Assembly (NCBI GenBank): GCA_949987565.1
Contig: OX465111.1
Location: 6,109,921-6,173,920, forward strand
DNA from: Luidia sarsii
Lineage: Eukaryota; Echinodermata; Asteroidea; Paxillosida; Luidiidae
Length of the DNA: 64,000 nucleotides
Reading direction: 5' to 3'
Part shown: positions 36,210-46,754 of the stretch, in pieces
How positions within the stretch are numbered: the first letter of the stretch is position 1
Layout: each line of letters opens with the position of its first letter
Made by a program: the position numbers and the translations under genes
Notes under the pieces: generated by a model
Told to the model about the DNA's origin: nothing
Seen by the model: the letters and a program-made list of their open reading frames with translations, nothing else
Database searches by the model: none

Positions 36210-39200
36210 CTACAGAGGGCGCTGTGTTTTTTTTTATTCATGCCCATACACTCTCCTTCTACTGCTGACTCACTCCCTGTCTCGCTCCGTCTTGCTCCCT
36301 GTCTCGCTCCCTGTCTCGCTCCCTGTCTTGCTCCCTGTCTTGCTCCTTGCTCCCTGTCTCCCTCCCTGACTCGTTCCCTGTCTCGCTCCGTCTTACTCCC
36401 TGTCTTGCTCTCTGTCCCGCTCCCTGTCTTGTTCCCCTCTCGCTCCCAGTCTCGCTCCCTGTCTTGCTCCCTGTCTCACTCCCTGTCTTGCTCCCCGTCT
36501 CACTCCCTGTCTCGCTCCCCGTCTCGCTCCCTGTCCCGCTCCCTGTCTTGCTCCCTGTTTCACTCCCCGTCTTGCTCCCTGTTTCAGCTTCCGGTCTCGA
36601 TTCCTGTCTTGCTCTCCGTCCTGCCGTCTGTCCCGCTCCCCGTCTCGCTTCCCGTCTTGTTCCCCTCTCGCTCCCAGTCTCGCTCCCTGTCTTGCTCCCT
36701 GTCTCGCTCCCTGTCTCGCCCCCTGTCTCGCCCCCTGTTTCACTCCCCGTCTTGCTCCCTGTTTCGTTTCCCTTCTCGATTCCTGTCTTGCTCTTCGTCC
36801 TGCCCTCTGTCTCGCTCCCCGTCTCGCTCCCCGTCTTGTTCCCCGTCTCGCTCCCTTTCTTGCTCCCTGTCTCGCCCCCTGTCTCGCCCACTGTCTCGCT
36901 CCCCGTCTCGCTCCCTGTCTCGCTCCCCGTCTCGCTCCCCGTCGCACTCCCCGTCTCGCTCCCCATCTCGCTCCCCGTCTTGTTCCCTTTCTTGCTCCCT
37001 GTCTCGCCCCCTGTCTCGCCCACTGTCTCGCTCCCCGTCTCGGTCTCCGTCTCGGTCTCCGTCTCGCTCCCTTTCTTGCTCACTGTCTCGCTCACTGTCT
37101 TGCTCCCTGTCTCACTTCCTGTCTACAGAGGGCGCTGTTAATTTTTTTTTATTCATGCCCATACACTCTCCCTCTACTGCTGACTCACTCCCTGTCTCGC
37201 TCCGTCTTTCTCCCTGTCTCGCTCCCTGTCTCGCTCCCTGTCTTGCTCCCTGGCTTGCTCCTTGCTCCCTGTCTCCCTCCCTGACTCGTTCCCTGTCTCG
37301 CTCCGTCTTACTCCCTGTCTTGCTCTCTGTCCCGCTCCCTGTCTCGCTCCCTGTCTCGCTCCCTGTTTCACTCCCCGTCTTGCTCCCTGTTTCGCTCCCT
37401 GTCTCGCTCCCTGTCTTGCTCCCTGTCTCGCTCCCTGTCCCGCTCCCTGTCTTGCTCCCTGTTTCACTCCCCGTCTTGCTCCCTGTTTCGCTTCCGGTCT
37501 CGATTCCTGTCTTGCTCTCCGTCCTGCCGTCTGTCCCGCTCCCCGTCTCGCTCCCCGTCTTGTTCCCCTCTCGCTCCCAGTCTCGCTCCCTGTCTTGCTC
37601 CCTGTCTCGCTCCCTGTCTCGCCCCCTGTCTCGCCCCCTGTTTCACTCCCCGTCTTGCTCCCTGTTTCGTTTCCCGTCTCGATTCCTGTCTCGCTCCCCG
37701 TCCCGCTCCCCGTCTCATTTCCCATCTCGCTCCCTGTCTTGTTCCCCGTCTCGCTCCCTTTCTTGCTCCCTGTCTCGCCCCCTGTCTCGCCCACTGTCTC
37801 GCTCCCCGTCTCGCTCCCTATCTCGCTCCCCGTCTCGCTCCCCGTCGCACTCCCTGTCTCGCTCCCCGTCTCGCTCCCCGTCTCGCTCCCCGTCTCGCTC
37901 CCTGTCTCACTCCCCGTGTTACTCTTTGTCTTGCTCCCTGTCTCACTCCCCGTCTCGCTCCCTGTCTCGCTCCCTGTCTCGCTCCCTGTCTCACTCCTCG
38001 TCTCGCTCCTTGTCTCACTTCCTGTCTACAGAGGGCGCTGTGTTTTTTTTTATTCATGCCCATACACTCTCCTTCTACTGCTGACTCACTCCCTGTCTCG
38101 CTCCGTCTTGCTCCCTGTCTCGCTCCCTGTCTCGCTCCCTGTCTTGCTCCCTGTCTTGCTCCTTGCTCCCTGTCTCCCTCCCTGACTCGTTCCCTGTCTC
38201 GCTCCGTCTTACTCCCTGTCTTGCTCTCTGTCCCGCTCCCTGTCTTGTTCCCCTCTCGCTCCCAGTCTCGCTCCCTGTCTTGCTCCCTGTCTCACTCCCT
38301 GTCTTGCTCCCCGTCTCACTCCCTGTCTCGCTCCCCGTCTCGCTCCCTGTCCCGCTCCCTGTCTTGCTCCCTGTTTCACTCCCCGTCTTGCTCCCTGTTT
38401 CAGCTTCCGGTCTCGATTCCTGTCTTGCTCTCCGTCCTGCCGTCTGTCCCGCTCCCCGTCTCGCTTCCCGTCTTGTTCCCCTCTCGCTCCCAGTCTCGCT
38501 CCCTGTCTTGCTCCCTGTCTCGCTCCCTGTCTCGCCCCCTGTCTCGCCCCCTGTTTCACTCCCCGTCTTGCTCCCTGTTTCGTTTCCCTTCTCGATTCCT
38601 GTCTTGCTCTTCGTCCTGCCCTCTGTCTCGCTCCCCGTCTCGCTCCCCGTCTTGTTCCCCGTCTCGCTCCCTTTCTTGCTCCCTGTCTCGCCCCCTGTCT
38701 CGCCCACTGTCTCGCTCCCCGTCTCGCTCCCTGTCTCGCTCCCCGTCTCGCTCCCCGTCGCACTCCCCGTCTCGCTCCCCATCTCGCTCCCCGTCTTGTT
38801 CCCTTTCTTGCTCCCTGTCTCGCCCCCTGTCTCGCCCACTGTCTCGCTCCCCGTCTCGGTCTCCGTCTCGGTCTCCGTCTCGCTCCCTTTCTTGCTCACT
38901 GTCTCGCTCACTGTCTTGCTCCCTGTCTCACTTCCTGTCTACAGAGGGCGCTGTTAATTTTTTTTTATTCATGCCCATACACTCTCCCTCTACTGCTGAC
39001 TCACTCCCTGTCTCGCTCCGTCTTTCTCCCTGTCTCGCTCCCTGTCTCGCTCCCTGTCTTGCTCCCTGGCTTGCTCCTTGCTCCCTGTCTCCCTCCCTGA
39101 CTCGTTCCCTGTCTCGCTCCGTCTTACTCCCTGTCTTGCTCTCTGTCCCGCTCCCTGTCTCGCTCCCTGTCTCGCTCCCTGTTTCACTCCCCGTCTTGCT

Positions 39201-41340
39201 CCCTGTTTCGCTCCCTGTCTCGCTCCCTGTCTTGCTCCCTGTCTCGCTCCCTGTCCCGCTCCCTGTCTTGCTCCCTGTTTCACTCCCCGTCTTGCTCCCT
39301 GTTTCGCTTCCGGTCTCGATTCCTGTCTTGCTCTCCGTCCTGCCGTCTGTCCCGCTCCCCGTCTCGCTCCCCGTCTTGTTCCCCTCTCGCTCCCAGTCTC
39401 GCTCCCTGTCTTGCTCCCTGTCTCGCTCCCTGTCTCGCCCCCTGTCTCGCCCCCTGTTTCACTCCCCGTCTTGCTCCCTGTTTCGTTTCCCGTCTCGATT
39501 CCTGTCTCGCTCCCCGTCCCGCTCCCCGTCTCATTTCCCATCTCGCTCCCTGTCTTGTTCCCCGTCTCGCTCCCTTTCTTGCTCCCTGTCTCGCCCCCTG
39601 TCTCGCCCACTGTCTCGCTCCCCGTCGCACTCCCTGTCTCGCTCCCCGTCTCGCTCCCCGTCTCGCTCCCTGTCTCACTCCCCGTCTTACTCTTTGTCTT
39701 GCTCCCTGTCTCACTCCCCGTCTCGCTCCCTGTCTCGCTCCCTGTCTCGCTCCCTGTCTCACTCCCCGTCTCGCTCCTTGTCTCACTTCCTGTCTACAGA
39801 GGGCGCTGTGTTTTTTTTTATTCATGCCCATACACTCTCCCTCTACTGCTGACTCACTCCCTGTCTCGCTCCGTCTTGCTCCCTGTCTCGCTCCCTGTCT
39901 CGCTCCCTGTCTTGCTCCCTTCCCTGTCTTGCTCCTTGCTCCCTGTCTCCCTCCCTGACTCGTTCCCTGTCTCGCTCCGTCTTACTCCCTGTCTTGCTCC
40001 CCGTCTCACTCCCTGTCTCGCTCCCCGTCTCGCTCCCTGTCCCGCTCCCTGTCTTGCTCCCTGTTTCACTCCCCGTCTTGCTCCCTGTTTCAGCTTCCGG
40101 TCTCGATTCCTGTCTTGCTCTCCGTCCTGCCGTCTGTCCCGCTCCCCGTCTCGCTTCCCGTCTTGTTCCCCTCTCGCTCCCAGTCTCGCTCCCTGTCTTG
40201 CTCCCTGTCTCGCTCCCTGTCTCGCCCCCTGTCTCGCCCCCTGTCTCGCCCCCCGTTTCACTCCCCGTCTTGCTCCCTGTTTCGTTTCCCTTCTCGATTC
40301 CTGTCTTGCTCTCCGTCCTGCCCTCTGTCTCGCTCCCCGTCTCGCTCCCTGTCTTGTTCCCCGTCTCGCTCCCTTTCTTGCTCCCTGTCTCGCCCCCTGT
40401 CTCGCCCACTGTCTCGCTCCCCGTCTCGCTCCCTGTCTCGCTCCCCGTCTCGCTCCCCGTCGCACTCCCTGTCTCGCTCCCCGTCCCGCTCCCCGTCTCG
40501 CTCCCCATCTCGCTCCCCGTCTTGTTCCCCGTCTCGCTCCCTTTCTTGCTCCCTGTCTCGCCCCCTGTCTCGCCCACTGTCTCGCTCCCCGTCTCGGTCT
40601 CCTTCTCGGTCTCCGTCTCGCTCCCTTTCTTGCTCACTGTCTCGCTCACTGTCTTGCTCCCTGTCTCACTTCCTGTCTACAGAGGGCGCTGTTAATTTTT
40701 TTTTATTCATGCCCATACACTCTCCCTCTACTGCTGACTCACTCCCTGTCTCGCTCCGTCTTTCTCCCTGTCTCGCTCCCTGTCTCGCTCCCTGTCTCGC
40801 TCCCTGTTTCACTCCCCTTCTTGCTCCCTATTCGCTCCCTGTCTCGCTCCCTGTCTTGCTCCCTGTCTCGCTCCCTGTCTCGCTCCCTGTCTCGCTCCCT
40901 GTCTCGCTCCCCGTCTCGCTCCCCGTCTCGCTCCCCGTCTCGCTCCCTGTCTCGCTCCCTGTCTCGCTCCCTGTCTCGCTCCCTGTCTCGCTCCCTGTCT
41001 CGCTCCGTGTCTCGCTCCCTGTCTCGCTCCCTGTCTCGCTCCCTGTCTCGCTCCCTGTCTCGCTCCTTGTCCCGCTGCCTGTCTTGCTCCCTGTCTCGCT
41101 CCCCATCTGGCTCCCTGTCTCGCTCCCTGTCTCGCTCCCTGTCTTGCTCCCCATCTCCCTCCCCGTCTCGCTCCTCGTCTCGCTCCCCGTCTTACTCTTT
41201 GTCTCACTCCCCGTCTCACTCCCTGTCTCGCTCCCCGTCTCACTCCCTGTCTCACTCCCTGTCTCGCTCCCTGTCTCGCTCCCTGTCTCACTCCCCGTCT
41301 CGCTCCTTGTCTCACTTCCTGTCTACAGAGGGCGCTGTGT
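36210..41340. repeat. Higher-order repeat of 1,816 bp with seven spacer boxes
   Basis: The 12-bp array is organised by a non-periodic spacer, CTACAGAGGGCGCTGT, followed by a T-run and TTCATGCCCATACACTCTCC. It begins at 36,210, 37,123, 38,026, 38,939, 39,794, 40,677 and 41,323. Spacings are 913, 903, 913, 855, 883 and 646 bp. Two spacer types alternate (CTGTGTTTTTT and CTGTTAATTTT), so the true unit is a pair of about 1,816 bp. Blocks 36,240-38,055 and 38,056-39,871 match variant by variant. Later units have lost segments. Confidence 0.93.
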
Positions 41341-41384
41341 TTTTTTTTATTCATGCCCATACACTCTCCTTCTACTGCTGACTC

Positions 41385-42355
41385 ACTCCCTGTCTCGCTC
41401 CGTCTCGCTCCCCGTCTCGCTCCCCGTCTCGCTCCCCGTCTCGCTCCCCGTCTCGCTCCCTGTCTCGCCCCCCGTCTCGCCCCCCGTCTCGCCCCCTGTC
41501 TCGCCCCCTGTCTCGCCCCCTGTCTCGCCCCCTATCCGCCCCCTGTCTCGCCCCCTGTCTCGCTCCCTGTCTCGCTCCCTGTCTCGCTCCCTGTCTCGCT
41601 CTCTGTCTCGCTCCCTGTCTCGCTCCCCGTCTCGCTCCCCGTCTCGCTCCCCGTCTCGCTCCCCGTCTCGCTCCCCGTCTCGCTCCCCGTCTCGCTCCCC
41701 GTCTCGCTCCCCGTCTCGCTCCCCGTCTCGCTCCCCGTCTCGCTCCCCGTCTCGCTCCCCGTCTCGCTCCCCGTCTCGCTCCCCGTCTCGCTCCCCGTCT
41801 CGCTCCCCGTCTCGCTCCCCGTCTCGCTCCCCGTCTCGCTCCCCGTCTCGCTCCCCGTCTCGCTCCCCGTCTCGCTCCCCGTCTCGCTCCCCGTCTCGCT
41901 CCCCGTCTCGCTCCCCGTCTCGCTCCCCGTCTCGCTCCCCGTCTCGCTCCCCGTCTCGCTCCCCGTCTCGCTCCCCGTCTCGCTCCCCGTCTCGCTCCCC
42001 GTCTCGCTCCCCGTCTCGCTCCCCGTCTCGCTCCCCGTCTCGCTCCCCGTCTCGCTCCCCGTCTCGCTCCCCGTCTCGCCCCCTGTCTCGCCCCCTGTCT
42101 CGCTCCCCGTCTCGCCCCCTGTCTCGCTCCCTGTCTCGCTCCCTGTCTCGCTCCCTGTCTCGCTCCCTGTCTCGCTCTCCGTCTCGCTCCCTGTCTCGCT
42201 CCCCGTCTCGCTCCCTGTCTCGCTCCCCGTCTCGCCCCCTGTCTCGCTCCCCGTCTCGCTCCCTGTCTCACTCTCCGTCTCGCTCCCTGTCTTGCTCCCT
42301 GTCTCACTCCCCATCTCGCTCCCTGTCTCACTCCCCATCTCGCTCCCTGTCCCGC
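41385..42355. repeat. Homogenised 12-bp core array, CTCGCTCCCCGT
   Basis: After the last spacer the array becomes highly uniform. From about 41,626 to 42,078 roughly 37 successive CTCGCTCCCCGT units are identical. The flanks carry CTCGCCCCCTGT and CTCGCTCCCTGT variants. The array stops abruptly at about 42,355 in AT-rich DNA. Such homogeneity indicates recent amplification, or a limit of the assembly. Confidence 0.95.
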
Positions 42356-43194
42356 TGCACGCTCTTTTTCAAATCCTATTTCTGTGTACCTTTAAGAATA
42401 AGACAATTATATTCATAGTCTTATTTTTTAAATGTTTTATGATACAGTGTGACATTTGAATGTGATTAAATTGAATTTGCTGTAAAATACTGTTTATTGC
42501 ATTGCTACTGTAGTAGAGAAATTATGTTTGTGTGATGTATTTTATACCCCATGTAATGTACGGTATGCATATCAAATATCTTGCATATCTAAATCTGGGT
42601 TTGACGGAATTGTTTCATATTCGTTCTTCTAAAATGGCACTGTTTATTTTGTGATGACAATTTACTTTTGTTTTTTAACATTTAAAAAAAGCAACAAAAA
42701 CTATTTATTGCTAGTGTGATGCATTTACTTTTGTAGCTTTATACCATTTATACAACTCAATGTATGAATATATCAAAAACCTCAAATTTCAAATTCTTAG
42801 TTGATTTTAAGTGTATCACAATCTCTCTTGTAACGAGTACTGTTATAATTTGTGATGACTGTTTACTTGGTATTTTCATCATTTTGAAAAATGCAACAAA
42901 CTTGTAATCATCAAAATTGGCTTTTAAATGCAAATTTAGATGCTGTATAATCGAAAGCATTGTTTTAGTGTTTAAACATTGTCCAAATCAGTTGCATCAT
43001 AGAGCATTGGTGGTGGTGTTGTGGGTTTTAAGGGAATTGGTTTGACAAGTTCATGTAAAATTGACCAGATTTTGTCAAATAAAGTGCACACTACTGACCT
43101 CTAATCTATGAATATGCAAATTTTTTCTTTTGTTATTTTGATGAGGTCAGGGGTCATGGGTCATGATCCTAGTTTTTTATTTTTTTATTCTCCA
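42356..43194. other. Unique AT-rich spacer, no gene seen
   Basis: AT-rich DNA follows the array. The only open frame, 67 codons on the - strand (42,757-42,960), has no recognisable feature. Confidence 0.5.
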
Positions 43195-43515
43195 ACCTAA
43201 GGTATAAATATAACGTCCGAGTAGTAATTCCTGTACAGCCCAGTAGCCTGGTGGTTCAGGCTGCTAGCTGCCAGGCTGGGGTCCCAGGTTCCAATCCTGC
43301 TGGGGCCCCAGTTTTTTTTACTAGGCTGTGATTTAAAAAAATAAAAATAAAAAAAAAATCCAACCTAAGGTTTATATATAAGGTCCGAGAAAATTTTCTT
43401 GAAGAGGCCAGTAGCCTGGCGGGTCGAGGCCCTGGCTCCCAGGCTGGGGGCCCAGGTTCCGATCCCGGTGGGGCCAGGGGATTTTTTACTGGATTGCGAT
43501 TTAAAAAATAAATAA
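43195..43515 (+). repeat. Two tandem tRNA-like elements with T-run terminators
   Basis: Two copies about 185 bp apart share TCCAACCTAAGGT, a tRNA-like body, a T-run, and an A/T-rich tail (TTTAAAAAATAAA). The bodies are at about 43,238-43,310 and 43,408-43,480. Each has a D-arm-like AGCCTGG(T/C)GG...CAGG or GAGGC and a B-box-like GGTTCCAATCC or GGTTCCGATCC. Both are followed by TTTTTT, the RNA polymerase III stop. The first ends in CCCCA. The anticodon arm is imperfect, so a tRNA-derived SINE or tRNA pseudogene fits better than a working tRNA. Confidence 0.65.
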
Positions 43516-43539
43516 AAATTAAAAAATAGTAGAGTTGCG

Positions 43540-43612
43540 CAGAGTGGGGCTAGAACCGGGGACCTGTAGCTTGGGAGTCCTTCTCTTTTACCACTCTGCT
43601 ACTTGCTTTCTT
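43540..43612 (-). repeat. tRNA-like sequence, minus strand
   Basis: Read on the - strand, GTAGCAGAGTGGTAAAAGAG matches an A box and CCCGGTTCTAGCCCC a B box, with the possible loop CTCCCAA between them. The body is about 73 bp. It could be a decayed tRNA gene or a third SINE copy. A covariance-model scan would settle which. Confidence 0.5.
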
Positions 43613-43724
43613 GAAAAAATAACAAGTTTTCGTATATTTAAACCTTAGGGTCTCAACACTTAGAAAATTTTCGAGCTTTGCCCGCTTTCGAGATTTCAAG
43701 GGGGTACCCTTGGATGTCTGAGGG

Positions 43725-44400
43725 TCTGAGGGCTGGAACTTGGGGTCTGAGGGCTGGAAGTTGGAGGCCTGGGACTTGAGGTCTGGGGGTTGGAAGTTGG
43801 AGGCCTGGGACTTGAGGTCTGGGGGTTGGAAGTTGGAGGCCTGGGACTTGAGGTCTGGGGGTTGGAAGTTGGAGGCCTGGGACTTGGGGTCTGAGGGCTG
43901 GAAGTAAGAGGCCTGGGACTTGGGGTCTTGAGGTTGGAAGTTGGAGGCCTGGGACTTGGGGTCTGAGGGTTGGAAGTTGGAGGCCTGGGACTTGGGGTCT
44001 GGGGTTGGAAGTTGGAGGCCTGGGACTTGGGGTCTGAGGGTTGGATGTTGGAGGCCTGGGACTTGGGGTCTGGGAGTTGGAAGTTGGAGGCCTGGGACTT
44101 GGGGTCTGGGGTTTGGAAGTTGGAGGCCAGGGACTTGGGGTCTGAGGGTAGGAAGTTGGAAGCCTGGGACTTGGGGTCTGGGGGTTGGAAGTTGGAGGGC
44201 TGGGACTTGGGGTCCGAGGGTAGGAAGTTGGAAGCCTGGGACTTGGGGTCTGGGGGTTGGATGTTGGAGGCCTGGGACTTGGAGTCTGATGAGGGGTGGA
44301 TGTTGGAGGTCTTGGACTTAGGGTCTGGGAGTTGGAAGTTGGAGGCCTGGGACTTGGGGTCTGGGGGGCGGGCTGGATGTTGGAGGCCTGGAACTTGGAA
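43725..44400. repeat. 36-bp minisatellite, GGAGGCCTGGGACTTGGGGT type
   Basis: About 18 copies of a 36-bp unit, GGAGGCCTGGGACTTGGGGT + CTGAGGGTTGGAAGTT, with small indels. The 36-bp period equals 12 codons, so frames reading LEAWDLGS stay open for up to 149 codons; these are artefacts. Confidence 0.93.
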
Positions 44401-44469
44401 TCGGAAGCTTAGAATCTAAGAGGTGAATGCTGCTGGTTGTGTTTATCATCAGCCTGCCTTCTGGATGTT

Positions 44470-44750
44470 AGAGCTGGTTTGAAAAAGCATCTTAGTGACA
44501 GCCTGCTGAAGTAACCTTGTTGAAGGGCCTTCTGTACCATGCATCCTGATTGCACTTAAGCCTCTTTTGCATCAAGAAGCCTGCATCAAATAGTGTCTTA
44601 GTGAACACATCTAGAAGCAACCTTGTTGAAGGGCCTTCTGTACCTGATTGCACTTAGCCTCTTTTGGATCAAGAAGCCTACATCAAATAGTGTCTTAGTG
44701 AGCACATCTAGACGCAACCTTGTTGAAGAGCCTTCTGTGCAGTCCATTGG
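44470..44750. repeat. About 95-110-bp tandem repeat, three copies
   Basis: ACCTTGTTGAAGGGCCTTCT recurs at about 44,513, 44,621 and 44,717 (the last with one change). GATTGCACTTA, AGCCTCTTTTG and ATCAAATAGTGTCTTAGTGA lie between them. Confidence 0.85.
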
Positions 44751-44759
44751 ATTTGACTG

Positions 44760-45630
44760 CTGAGGTTGAATTTTATGCAAATTTATTAAAATGCTGCCCT
44801 CCATAGTTGGAATGTATGTATTTTCCTGTTAAAATTGATAGTCTGGTACCCAAAGAATACCTGCTGCTAATTGGTTAGTTTTTTGTCTGGTATAGCCTAA
44901 TGCAAACGTGTACATGGCATAATAGTCTGGTGCAGGACTTGTGGGACGTACTACTACATGTACATACTTTTTAAATGTAAAAGTCAAGTCATTTCTGTTG
45001 GCAATTTGGGGAAAGAAACAAATTTAAATGTACTCATAAAAGAACAGTTTTAAGATAATATCATGTAATTTGCAACATTGAGGAATTTATTTCTAATATA
45101 TCAATTCTTCACCAATACACAGTAATTCAAACTTGACATCACTTATTAAGTGGTTAACTACATTTTTCTCAAACAAAGACAAGAAAAAGTGAATGGGAAT
45201 TGATGAAAAAAGTAAAGCAAATTTAACTGGACTAGGGACTTGAACCAGAGGTCTTACTACGAGCAAAACATCAGGTGCTCGAGTTTTTATATTTGCATTT
45301 TGGTAATAATAAAGTTACTAAGATAAATGACAGCTGTCTTAAATAAGATTAAAATTTTAATACTGTAGTTTAATTTTATATACAGGCATTCAAATACAAC
45401 AATGAATTTCTAACATAACTATTTCCCATTTTTTCAATTGTCCATTAATTAGTTTGTCAATTTGTTCTAAAAGTTCAGTCAGTTGTTAATTTGTTTGTTT
45501 AACTTTCACAGGCTTCAACAAATGTTCAGCTAAGATTACAAAAAGCATCTTGCTAGGATGGTCATATCAGACCTTTGAATTTGTTTTAATTGGAATATTA
45601 AATTGTTGAACAAATCAATGAAAAACTTAC
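44760..45630. other. Unique AT-rich spacer with one tRNA-like fragment
   Basis: No credible gene. At about 45,225-45,285 the - strand carries a partial tRNA-like segment (GGTTCAAGTCCCTAGTCCAG), a decayed relative of the family that follows. Confidence 0.45.
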
Positions 45631-45632
45631 TG

Positions 45633-45805
45633 GAAACTTTTGAATAAATTGACAAAAATGGCCAAGGAAACTTTGACTGGACCGGGGACTTTAACCCGAG
45701 ACATCTGGTTTTGCGTACCAGCACTGATACGCAAAACCAGATGTCTGGTTCAAATCCCGGTCCAGTCAAAGTTTTCTTTGCCATTTTTTTGTTTAATTTA
45801 TTCAA
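45633..45805. repeat. Palindrome of two opposed tRNA-like copies
   Basis: Two tRNA-like copies of the family below meet head to head. The - strand copy ends near 45,720 and the + strand copy starts at about 45,723. Arms of 70 to 90 bp match as inverted repeats (CTTTGACTGGACCGGG against its complement; GGTTTTGCGTACCAG against CTGATACGCAAAACC). Both B boxes are present. An 89-codon minus-strand frame across it is not a gene. Confidence 0.8.
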
Positions 45806-45839
45806 CTTCTTGACAAAGACTAGTGGACTATTAGGGGAG

Positions 45840-46385
45840 GCCCATCTAAGAGCTCAAAAGCTCAGAGGGTAAGAGCGCTGGTATGCAAAATTAGAGGTCT
45901 CGGGTTCAAATCCCGGTCCGGTCAAAGTTTTCTTTGCCATTTTTTTCAATTTATTCAACTGCTTGGCAAAGACTAGTGGACTATTAGGGGAGGCCCATCT
46001 AAGAGCTCAATAGCTCAGAGGGTAAGAGCGCTGGTACGCAAAATTAGAGGTCTCGGGTTCAAATCCCGGTCCAGTCAAAGTTTTCTTTGCCATTTTTTTC
46101 AATTTATTCAACTGCTTGGCAAAGACTAGTGGACTATTAGGGAAGGCCCATCTAAGAGCTCAATAGCTCAGAGGGTAAGAGCGCTGGTACGAAAATTAGA
46201 TGTCTCGGGTTCAAATCCCGGTCCAGTCAAAGTTTCCTTTGCCATTTTTTTCAATTTATTCAACTGCTTGGCAAAGACTAGTGGACTATTAGGGAAGGCC
46301 CATCTAAGAGCTCAATAGCGCAGAGGGTAAGAGCGCTGGTACGCAAAACACGAGGTCTCGGGTTCAAATCCCGGTCTAGTCAATT
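45840..46385 (+). repeat. Tandem tRNA-like array, four full copies, 153-bp period
   Basis: B boxes GGGTTCAAATCCCGGTC begin at about 45,902, 46,055, 46,207 and 46,360, so the period is 152-153 bp. Each copy holds AGCTCAGAGGGTAAGAGC (A box with a paired D stem), CTGGTACG(C)AAAATTAG or a variant (anticodon arm, U33 replaced by C) and the B box. GTTTTCTTTGCCATTTTTTT and ACTAGTGGACTATTAGGG follow. The acceptor ends do not pair. This fits a tRNA-derived SINE that has become tandem rather than functional tRNA genes. Internal Pol III promoters look intact. Confidence 0.75.
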
Positions 46386-46586
46386 TCAAAGCCACTTGGT
46401 TGGCTACGAAGACAAGTCAAGTCAAGTTTGGGACTTGATCATTGATATGAACACATTTAAGCTTCTTGGTATATTTACATACATACAATATGTCAGTGAT
46501 ACTCTCATCATTGAAAATCCAATGATCAGGTCTAAAATCATTATGACAGAACCCAAATAAACCAGAAATCAAAAGCAATTTCCATA

Positions 46587-46750
46587 CAGTGGAACGTCGC
46601 TATAACAAACGCCGATATCCCGAACATTCAGCTATATAATGAAAATGACCTTTGACTCCTGATTTTACGTCCGTGGAAATGCGTCCGCAACTGCAATAAC
46701 GAAAGACCACTATACCGAACCATTCTCATGGATACCGGGACGTTCCACTG
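46587..46750. mobile_element. Tc1/mariner-pogo (Tigger-like) miniature element
   Basis: A 164-bp element starts CAGTGGAACGTC and ends with its exact complement GACGTTCCACTG, flanked on both sides by TA. Inside the left end it continues GCTATAACAAACGCC, the usual look of pogo/Tigger-type termini. TA duplication is the hallmark of the Tc1/mariner superfamily. There is no transposase frame, so it is non-autonomous. Confidence 0.8.
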
Positions 46751-46754
46751 TATA

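Noticed and set aside
40115..42418. [12 protein letters not shown] frames resembling an SR splicing protein
   Set aside because: The RS pattern is only the 12-mer CTCGCTCCCCGT read in one frame; there is no RNA-recognition domain and the other frames are equally open.
45840..46385. Functional tRNA gene cluster
   Set aside because: A and B boxes are good, but acceptor ends do not pair, position 33 is C and not T, and the 153-bp unit includes a common non-tRNA tail. A tRNA-derived repeat fits better.
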